A stretch of 64,000 nucleotides of DNA from Streptomyces decoyicus (GTDB lineage: Bacteria > Actinomycetota > Actinomycetes > Streptomycetales > Streptomycetaceae). The stretch covers positions 5,456,001-5,520,000 of the forward strand of contig NZ_CP082301.1 of NCBI RefSeq assembly GCF_019880305.1. The letters run 5' to 3'. The translations under genes and the position numbers were made by a program. The notes under the pieces are model-generated. The model had not been told where the DNA came from. It did no database searches and saw only the letters and a program-made list of their open reading frames with translations. Positions 58,269 to 64,000 of this stretch are shown here, piece after piece. How positions within the stretch are numbered: position 1 is the stretch's first letter; each line of letters starts with the position of its first letter.

Positions 58269-59735
58269 GTGGGACGCCATAGCCGCCGAGGCCGGCCCGA
58301 GACCGCTGCGGAAACCCCGGAGACGGCCGGTCCGCCCGGCAACAGCCCCTCGGGGGGCGGTGCGCCGGGGCAGGGGCCGGGCCGGGGACGCCGCAGACGC
58401 GAGCCGTTCGACGGCGATGCGGTGCGCGGCGGGCATCCCGAACAGCATGAGCCGGGCGGCGGCTGGGGCGCGTTCCCCGGGGCGCCGGCGTCCTCGGTGC
58501 AGCCCGGCCAGAGCGCGCCGAAGATCCCCCGGCCGCGCGCGGAGATGTACGGCGCACCGCCGCTCGCCGCGCCGGGCAGCGGCCCCGGGCCGCGACGCGA
58601 CTATGTGGACGCCTTCGACGCCGGGCCGTTCCCCGGCCGCACGGGCGGGCCGGGCGGCGCGGACGACCCGGACGACGACGTGTTCCGGGCCGGCGCGCCC
58701 CGGACGGCGGGCCCCGCGGCCGGTCCGTACGGGCCCGGCAAGGACGGGCTGCCCCCCGGCGGCCGGTTCACCGGCCGGTCGGTGGTCTTCGACCGGAACG
58801 AGGACGACGGTCCGTACCCGCGGGCCGCATTCGGTGCGGACGGGGCCGGTCCGGGCGATCCGGCGGACCCGGACGGCGACGGGGGCGACGGGGAAGACGC
58901 AGCGGAGGAGTCGCGGCACGGCAACAGGAAGGGCGGCAAGGGCCGGACGTTCACCGGCGCCGCGGCCGCGGCGGTGACCACCGTCCTCGCCGTGGTCATC
59001 GCGGGCCAGGTCGCCGAACAGCGCACGGACGGCGGCGAACCGCAGACGCGCAGCGGCAACGACCGTACCGACGGGGTCGGCGACGACTCCTCCAGGTCAC
59101 ACGCCAGGCCCACCCAGGACGCCAAGCCCGCCGGTTACGACGAGCAGATGACGCAGGTCTTCCCGCTCGATGCCCATCTGACCGCCAGCGGCCGGTTCAA
59201 GCCGGTCGGCAGCGAGGCCAGGGCGCCCGGACGCGGAAAGGTGCTGCGCTACCGCGTCGACATCGAGGAAGGGCTGCCGCTGGACGGCAAGCTGTTCGCC
59301 GACGCGGTGCACAAGACCCTCAACGATGAGCGGAGTTGGGCACACGACGGGCAGATGTCCTTCCAGCGGGTGGCGTCCGGCGACGCCGATTTCGTGATCA
59401 CGCTGGCCAGCCCGGGGACCACCGACACGTGGTGCGCCAAGTCCGGCCTCGACACCAGCGAGGACAACGTCTCCTGTGACTCGGCGGCGACCGACCGGGT
59501 CATGATCAACGCATACCGCTGGGCGCAGGGCGCTCAGACCTACGGTCACGACAAGATGCTCGCCTACCGCCAGATGCTGATCAACCATGAGGTCGGCCAC
59601 CGCCTCGGCCACAACCACGAGAGCTGCTCCCGGAAGGGTGCGCTCGCCCCGGTGATGATGCAGCAGACGAAGTTCCTGACGACCGACGGGGTGACCTGCC
59701 GGCCCAACTCCTGGCCGTTCCCCACCCAGCGCTGA
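58269..59735 (+). CDS. DUF3152 membrane-anchored protein with metzincin-type zinc motif
   Basis: A 488-residue protein. A disordered Gly/Pro-rich cytoplasmic region of about 225 residues is followed by one helix (AAAAAVTTVLAVVIAGQV) and an extracytoplasmic DUF3152 domain. This contains HEVGHRLGHNH (His440, Glu441, His444, His450), matching HExxHxxGxxH of metzincin proteases, and a later Met (APVMMQQ), so it may be an active zinc peptidase. Conserved Cys residues (DTWCAKSGLD, VSCDSA, HESCSRKG, VTCRPN) probably form disulfides. Start codon is GTG 58269, 8 bp after the hydrolase stop. Confidence 0.85.
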   Translation: MGRHSRRGRPETAAETPETAGPPGNSPSGGGAPGQGPGRGRRRREPFDGDAVRGGHPEQHEPGGGWGAFPGAPASSVQPGQSAPKIPRPRAEMYGAPPLAAPGSGPGPRRDYVDAFDAGPFPGRTGGPGGADDPDDDVFRAGAPRTAGPAAGPYGPGKDGLPPGGRFTGRSVVFDRNEDDGPYPRAAFGADGAGPGDPADPDGDGGDGEDAAEESRHGNRKGGKGRTFTGAAAAAVTTVLAVVIAGQVAEQRTDGGEPQTRSGNDRTDGVGDDSSRSHARPTQDAKPAGYDEQMTQVFPLDAHLTASGRFKPVGSEARAPGRGKVLRYRVDIEEGLPLDGKLFADAVHKTLNDERSWAHDGQMSFQRVASGDADFVITLASPGTTDTWCAKSGLDTSEDNVSCDSAATDRVMINAYRWAQGAQTYGHDKMLAYRQMLINHEVGHRLGHNHESCSRKGALAPVMMQQTKFLTTDGVTCRPNSWPFPTQR

Positions 59736-60113
59736 CCGGACCGCTCGCACTGGCCGGACCGCTCGCCCGGCGCGGCGAGCGCCCGGCCTGCTCTTGGCCC
59801 TCGCTCCGGCCGCTGGTCGGTGGCGAACCGCAGACCCTCCGAGGCAGTCCTGCGTCCAGGGGCTGCCGCCGCCGTCCCGGTGCCCGCCCCGCAGGTCGCG
59901 GTGCGGCGCCGCCCGCTACGCGCCGTGGCCCGGCAATCACATAGCGCGTCGAAACGCCCTCAGGGGTGGAAAGTTACGTGCTTTCACCCCTTCCGGTGGC
60001 GCGATGGACAACCGTCCATCGCGCCACCGGCCCTTTGCATACCTTCTTCCCGCAGGTGGCGGCCGTGCCGCCGGTACGCCGGGGACACCGACAGGGAGGA
60101 CGGGGGTGCACTC
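59736..60113. other. 378-bp region upstream of the glycosyltransferase operon
   Basis: Left part: GC-rich, with the direct repeat ggaccgctcgc twice near 59738-59768. Right part: two adjacent hairpins at 59962-59991 and 59993-60030. No gene is convincing. The operon promoter and any control element should lie here. Confidence 0.5.
59962..60030 (+). promoter_or_regulatory. Tandem hairpins upstream of the glycosyltransferase operon
   Basis: Hairpin 1: aggggtggaaag (59962-59973) with ctttcacccct (59981-59991), one bulge. Hairpin 2: ccggtggcgcgatggac (59993-60009) with 60014-60030, a perfect 17-bp stem with loop aacc. Whether they terminate, attenuate or bind protein is unknown. Confidence 0.45.
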
Positions 60114-62054
60114 ATGCGCATTGGACTGCTCACCGAAGACGGCTATCCGTATGCGTCCGGTGAGTCGCACGCGTGGTGCGACCGGCTCGTGCGCGGACTC
60201 ACCGGCCATGACTTCGAGGTCTACGCCCTGAGCACCGGCCCCCGCCTGGAAGCGTGCGGCCGCACCGAACTGCCGCAGCACGTACGGCTGGTGCGCAGCG
60301 CGCCCCTGTGGGGGGAGTTCTCCGGCGGACGCGGCCGACGGGCCGAGGAGCGCCGGGGCCGCGGCCCCGGACGGCGCGAACGGCGCCGTTTCGCCGAGTG
60401 CTTCGGCGCCCTGGTGACCGCCTTCGCCACCGTGTCTCCAGGAGACGGGCCGACCAGGGGCGCGCCCCACGGGGGCGAACAGACCGGGGACCCGCCGACC
60501 GTACAGGACGGTGCCGGCGGCTCCGCCGCGGCCGGCAAGGCGGACCGTTTCGCCAGTGGTCTCTACGGGCTCGCCGAACTCGCCAGGGAACGTGGCCGGC
60601 TGCCCGCGCTGCTGCACTCCGAGGACGCCGTACGCATCCTGGAAGCCGCCTGCCACGGCCCCCACGCCCTGCCCGCCGCCCAGGGCGCACAGGTCAACGA
60701 TCTGCTGGCGGTCACCGCCGGGCTCGCCCTCGCGCTGCGGCCGCTGTCCCTGGACTGGTACGGCGACCGGCACGGTCCCGGGCTCGGCGGTGTGGATCTG
60801 TGCCATGCCACCTCAGGTGGCGCGGCCGCCCTCCCGGGGCTGCTGGCCAAACGCTTCTTCGGCACCCCGCTCCTGGTCACCGAGTACGGCGTACGGCTGC
60901 GCGAGCACTATCTCGCGCGCGCCGCCTCGCCGTTGAGTGCGCCGGTGCGCGCGCTGCTCGCGGCCTTTCAGGGCGCGCTGGTCGCCGAGACCTATGCGCA
61001 GGCCGCGCTGATGACCCCCGGCAACACCCACGCCCGCCGCTGGCAGGAGCGCTGCGGCGCCGACCGGGCCCGGCTGCGCACGGTCTACCCGGGCATGGAC
61101 GCCGACTCCTTCGCCGCCGTCGCGGACGCCGCGGCGGACGACTCCAAGACGCTGGTGTGGGTCGGCAACGTCGAGCCCTCGAAGGACCTCTTCGCGCTGC
61201 TGCACGCCTTCGCCGAGATCCGCAAGGCCGAGCCGGAGGCCACCCTGCGGATCATCGGCGGCGTCGGCCGCGACCCCCAGGCGCCCGGATATCTCGCGCA
61301 CTGCCGGGCGCTGGCCGCCCAGCTCTTCCCCGACGAGGCGGCCGACGCCCGTACCGTCGGCGAGAGCCCGGTCAGCTTCGAGGAGATCGGCAGCCCCGAG
61401 GTGCCGGCCCTGGAGGACGCCTATGCCTCCGGTGCGGTGGTGGTGCTCTCCAGCGTCATCGAGGGCTTTCCGCGCTCCCTGGTGGAGGCGATGTTCTGCG
61501 GCCGCGCCACGGTCTCGACCGATGCCGGCGCGGTCTGTGAAGTCATCGGCGGCACCGGCCTGGTCGTCCCGCCGCGCAACCCCCGGGCCCTCGCCGAGGC
61601 CTGCACCGCACTGCTCGGCGACCCGGACCGCAGGGCCCGGCTGGGCGCGGCGGCCCGGGCGCGGGCGCTGGAGCTGTTCACCGTCGAGCAGAACGTCGCG
61701 GCATTTCGTGGCATCTACCTGGAGCTGATCTCCCACACCCCGTCCCGCCCGGTCGCCTTCCGCGGGCGGGACGCGCAGGGCGTACCGCAGCCCTTCGCCC
61801 GTCCCGCCGAATCCCATGTCCCCGGCCGCTGGGCCGTGACCGGCGCCGCCACCCGGACCGCCGTACCCGCCGCTCGGACGCCGAGCTGGGCGGTCCCCGA
61901 GGGGGAGCGGGCCGCCGCCCTGCCGGTGCAGGCCGGCGGGTGCGCGGAGTCCGGGGGAGTGCCCGGCATCCGAGGGGCGGGACAGCTGAGGAGACAGGGC
62001 GGGCCCGGCGATCAGACCGGCGTGACCGGAGCAAGGGAGAGAGAGCAGTGGTGA
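60114..62054 (+). CDS. GT4 family glycosyltransferase, PelF/DUF3492-like
   Basis: A 646-residue GT-B glycosyltransferase. The N-terminal DUF3492 part begins MRIGLLTEDGYPYASGES and includes VDLCHATSGGAAALPGLLAK and FFGTPLLVTEYGVRLREHYL; the C-terminal donor domain has LVWVGNVEPSKDLFALLHAF, EEIGSPEVPALEDAYASGAV and the acidic EGFPRSLVEAMFCG. The type matches PelF, which transfers sugar during exopolysaccharide synthesis. About 110 extra disordered residues form the C-terminus. It overlaps the next gene by 4 bp (GTGA), the first of a coupled operon. Confidence 0.87.
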   Translation: MRIGLLTEDGYPYASGESHAWCDRLVRGLTGHDFEVYALSTGPRLEACGRTELPQHVRLVRSAPLWGEFSGGRGRRAEERRGRGPGRRERRRFAECFGALVTAFATVSPGDGPTRGAPHGGEQTGDPPTVQDGAGGSAAAGKADRFASGLYGLAELARERGRLPALLHSEDAVRILEAACHGPHALPAAQGAQVNDLLAVTAGLALALRPLSLDWYGDRHGPGLGGVDLCHATSGGAAALPGLLAKRFFGTPLLVTEYGVRLREHYLARAASPLSAPVRALLAAFQGALVAETYAQAALMTPGNTHARRWQERCGADRARLRTVYPGMDADSFAAVADAAADDSKTLVWVGNVEPSKDLFALLHAFAEIRKAEPEATLRIIGGVGRDPQAPGYLAHCRALAAQLFPDEAADARTVGESPVSFEEIGSPEVPALEDAYASGAVVVLSSVIEGFPRSLVEAMFCGRATVSTDAGAVCEVIGGTGLVVPPRNPRALAEACTALLGDPDRRARLGAAARARALELFTVEQNVAAFRGIYLELISHTPSRPVAFRGRDAQGVPQPFARPAESHVPGRWAVTGAATRTAVPAARTPSWAVPEGERAAALPVQAGGCAESGGVPGIRGAGQLRRQGGPGDQTGVTGAREREQW

Positions 62055-62290
62055 CGGCTGTGCTGGATGTGATGTGTGCGATGGGTCTGGTGGGCGTGGC
62101 ACTGGTGACGGGCATGGCGGATGTGGCGCACCACGGCCGCCGGGACGGTCGTCGGCGCGGCAGCCGTCCGGGCAGCCCGGCGTACGCCCTCCCCGGGGAC
62201 CGCGGGCGCCCGGCCCGGTGGCGCCTGCCGCACCCCCGCCCCGGCCGGGGCGGCTGTGCCGCGGCCCGGGGGAGAGGGGACGTGCTGTGA
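62051..62290 (+). CDS. Small membrane protein encoded with the glycosyltransferase
   Basis: A 79-residue protein with one N-terminal helix (VMCAMGLVGVALVTGMADVA) and an Arg/Gly/Pro-rich cytoplasmic tail. GTG 62051 overlaps the glycosyltransferase stop; GTG 62048 is an adjacent alternative. Its own stop overlaps the next start (GTGA), so it is translated as part of the chain. No family is recognised. Confidence 0.55.
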   Translation: MTAVLDVMCAMGLVGVALVTGMADVAHHGRRDGRRRGSRPGSPAYALPGDRGRPARWRLPHPRPGRGGCAAARGRGDVL

Positions 62291-63519
62291 CCACACCCGA
62301 CGGCGGAGCCACTCACGCCGCACCGGCCATGGAGGAAGGGAGCGCCGCCCGGACCGCGCCGCCGCGCAAGGAGGCCGCCCGCCCCGCCCGCCGCGGCCCC
62401 GCCGACCCCGTACGGTCCCTGATGCACCACCACCAGGAGCTGTGCGCCCGAGCCGTCGACGCGCTGGAGATCGCCGCCGGCCTGGAGGCGCACGGCGTCA
62501 CCGACCGTACGGCCGCCCGCTTCCGGCACCGCGACGTCTTCTCGCTCGCCGAGGAGCTCTACGCCCGGGTGCCGCGCGCCGACCCGGCCACCACCCCGCC
62601 GCCCACGCCCGAGCCGGCGGCCGCGCCCGCCGCCGTCCGGGGCTCCCGGAGCGTGCGCGGGGTGCTGCACCTGCTGCCCGGCGCCGTCTGCGTCGCGGCG
62701 GTGGTCGCCCTCGCCTCGGTCGGTGCGGCCCCGCCCGACGTACGTACCGCCGTCGGCGCCGCGGGCGGGGTGCTGGTCGTCCTCGCCGTCCGGCTGGGCG
62801 TCCGGTCCGGGCCGCTGCGACGACGCCACCAGGGCGCCGGACCGCGGACCGCCGGCCTGTGGGTCTGCTGGACGGCCGGGTACGCGGTGTACGGCGACTG
62901 GCTGCTCCGGCAACTGCTGGCCGGCGGCCCCGATCTCCCCCACGCCGCTCCCCGGGCCGCCGTCGCGACCGCCGTGGCACTGGCCTTCGCCCTCGCCCCC
63001 GCGGCCGGCTGCGCCCACTGGTTCGCGGTGCGCGGGCGGCGCGGTCTGGCCGCCAGCCGGGGCCTGGGAGAACTCGCCGCCCGGGTCCGGCCGTTGCTGC
63101 TCGGCACCACCCTGCTCTTCCTGTGCGCGCTGGTGGCACTGCTCCTCGGCGCGGACGCCGTCTTCGGTGACGACGGCACGATGGCGGTGGTCGCGGCCGC
63201 CGCACTGGGCGTGCTGCTCTTCCTCGCCAGGCTGCTGGCCGTGCACGGTTTCCCCGAGGCGGCCGCGACGGGCCTGGCGTCGGCCGCCGCTCTGGAGGCC
63301 CTCGCCCTGTCCCTGGTGCTGATCTCCCGGCTCCCCGGTCTGCCGCCGCTCGGCCTCCCGGTCGAGGCGCTGGCCACCGCCGCCGGGCCGGCCGCCGTAC
63401 CCGCCGTGGCCTGCACGGCCGCCGCACTCGGCCTCCTCGTCCACGGTCTGCGGGCGCTCACCGGCGCCTGCGCCCACTGGCCGGCTCCCCCCGGCCCGGC
63501 GGAGGCGCACCGGCCGTGA
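62287..63519 (+). CDS. Eight-helix membrane protein of the glycosyltransferase operon
   Basis: A 410-residue protein. A cytoplasmic helical region at residues about 40-100 includes HHHQELCARAVDALEIAAGL and RHRDVFSLAEELYARVPR. Eight hydrophobic helices follow (for example LLPGAVCVAAVVALASV, LWVCWTAGYAVYGDWLLRQL, TTLLFLCALVALLLGADAVFG and TGLASAAALEALALSLVLI). It lacks the 12-14 helices of PelG-type flippases, so its job is not clear. GTG 62287 overlaps the previous stop, so it is coupled. A hairpin follows the stop. Confidence 0.78.
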   Translation: MTTPDGGATHAAPAMEEGSAARTAPPRKEAARPARRGPADPVRSLMHHHQELCARAVDALEIAAGLEAHGVTDRTAARFRHRDVFSLAEELYARVPRADPATTPPPTPEPAAAPAAVRGSRSVRGVLHLLPGAVCVAAVVALASVGAAPPDVRTAVGAAGGVLVVLAVRLGVRSGPLRRRHQGAGPRTAGLWVCWTAGYAVYGDWLLRQLLAGGPDLPHAAPRAAVATAVALAFALAPAAGCAHWFAVRGRRGLAASRGLGELAARVRPLLLGTTLLFLCALVALLLGADAVFGDDGTMAVVAAAALGVLLFLARLLAVHGFPEAAATGLASAAALEALALSLVLISRLPGLPPLGLPVEALATAAGPAAVPAVACTAAALGLLVHGLRALTGACAHWPAPPGPAEAHRP

Positions 63520-63587
63520 CCCTCCGGACGCCCCCCGGCCCCCGACTCCCCGTCCCCCCACACGGGCACCCCCACCACGCACCACCC

Positions 63588-63618
63588 CCGAAGCGGCACC
63601 CCGAAACAGCCGCTTCGG
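63588..63618 (+). terminator. Hairpin after the membrane-protein gene
   Basis: ccgaagcggc (63588-63597) pairs with gccgcttcgg (63609-63618) around an 11-nt loop, followed by CCTCTT. Confidence 0.45.
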
Positions 63619-63728
63619 CCTCTTCGCCGCGGACCTCACCCCCCACGTGGCCCCCGCCCCCTGGGCGGACGCCGACGCCGCGGCCGAAGCCGACCTGCTT
63701 CCCTCGATCCGCCTTAGGAGCACGACAC

Positions 63729-63779
63729 ATGAACGTCCAGCCGACCACACGCCACGCGGACCGGGGGGTCGCACGATGA
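63729..63779 (+). CDS. Possible 16-residue leader peptide coupled to the epimerase
   Basis: ATG 63729, with TAGGAG at 9-nt spacing, encodes MNVQPTTRHADRGVAR and stops within the ATG of the next gene (ATGA). The strong ribosome site lies in front of this frame, so the epimerase is probably translated by coupling. Confidence 0.38.
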   Translation: MNVQPTTRHADRGVAR

Positions 63780-64000
63780 GGGTGCTGCTCATCGGCGCCA
63801 ACGGCTACCTGGGCCGTTATGTCGCCGACCGCCTGCTCGCCGACCCCGCCGTCCAGCTCACCGCCCTCGGGCGGGGGGACGACGCCGACGTCCGCTTCGA
63901 CCTGGCCACCGGCAGTCCCGGGGCGCTCACCCGCTTCTTCGACGCGGTCCACCCCGGTGTCGTCGTCAACTGCGCGGGCGCCACCCGTGGCGGTGCCCGC
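63776..64000 (+). CDS. NAD-dependent epimerase/dehydratase (5' part; continues beyond window)
   Basis: 75 codons are visible. The Rossmann NAD site GANGYLGRYVADRLL is at residues 8-22, and VRFDLATGSPGALTRFFDAV and VVNCAGATRGG follow as in short-chain sugar-nucleotide epimerases. It belongs to the same operon as the glycosyltransferase or has its own promoter after the hairpin at 63588-63618. The nucleotide-sugar product cannot be named from this part. Confidence 0.82.
   Translation, partial: MRVLLIGANGYLGRYVADRLLADPAVQLTALGRGDDADVRFDLATGSPGALTRFFDAVHPGVVVNCAGATRGGAR

Noticed and set aside
62287..63519. PelG-type flippase next to the PelF-like enzyme
   Set aside because: Only about eight helices and no MATE-like pattern; the similarity is positional only.
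63516..63779. An 87-residue frame overlapping the end of the 8-TM gene
   Set aside because: Pro/His/Arg-rich low complexity and it crosses a terminator-like hairpin; only the last 16 codons have a ribosome site and are listed separately.

Overview
The window is a piece of chromosome from a high-GC actinomycete, almost certainly a Streptomyces. Evidence: very high GC with strong third-position GC bias, frequent GTG/TTG starts, genes typical of the genus (mycothiol deacetylase MshB, an ECF SigE locus, many alanine/proline-rich membrane proteins, several actinobacterial DUF families) and short interspersed palindromic repeats of a kind I know from Streptomyces genomes. I see no tRNA, rRNA, CRISPR array, transposase, integrase or prophage gene, so this reads as core chromosome.

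Layout. 1-6.2 kb: a minus-strand dipeptide/oligopeptide ABC importer operon (dppC, lipoprotein dppA, dppB, dppD, dppF; dppF runs off the left edge). 6.6-14.5 kb: a membrane protein, an S9 prolyl-oligopeptidase-like peptidase, mshB and two envelope proteins, one a large VanW/peptidoglycan-binding-like protein with SPFD repeats. 14.6-19.5 kb: an ABC exporter, a DesK-type histidine kinase, a LuxR-type response regulator and a SpoIIE-type phosphatase. 19.5-27 kb: SirB1-like protein, GNAT acetyltransferase, 7Fe ferredoxin fdxA, then the diaminopimelate/lysine genes dapC and dapE, and a LOG-family protein. 27-43 kb: folP paralogue, DivIVA-like protein, tag, enoyl-CoA hydratase, DUF3117, O-methyltransferase, sigE-rseA-htrA-tatB, mrp, DUF1003, an MgtE-N/CBS protein, a lipoprotein and corA. 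From memory, the run dapE to corA follows the order of the Rv1202-Rv1239c region of Mycobacterium tuberculosis, so it is an ancient actinobacterial block. 43.7-59.7 kb: SUFU-domain protein, MFS exporter, PHP phosphoesterase, MarC, NYN protein, hydrolases, a DEAD-box helicase with a lysine/alanine-rich tail, a MiaE-like ferritin-fold protein, DUF3107, a TetR regulator and a DUF3152 putative metzincin. 60.1-64 kb: start of a glycan-type operon (PelF/DUF3492-like glycosyltransferase, small membrane protein, 8-TM membrane protein, NAD-dependent epimerase) that runs off the right edge.

The most unusual points are signals rather than whole genes. The DEAD-box helicase has no ATG, GTG or TTG upstream of its conserved N-terminus and probably starts at CTG (or ATT). 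The O-methyltransferase has its ideal Shine-Dalgarno in front of ATT. Repeat-like palindromic elements appear to be inserted in frame inside folP and sigE. Ten genes show a -10 hexamer 6-7 nt before the start codon, the signature of leaderless mRNAs. An ECF-type GGAAC/CGTT motif lies upstream of sigE, a perfect dyad overlaps the -35 of the ABC/two-component operon, and orphan hairpins precede the dpp and glycosyltransferase operons. All functional calls rest on reading motifs and remembered families; no search was run.
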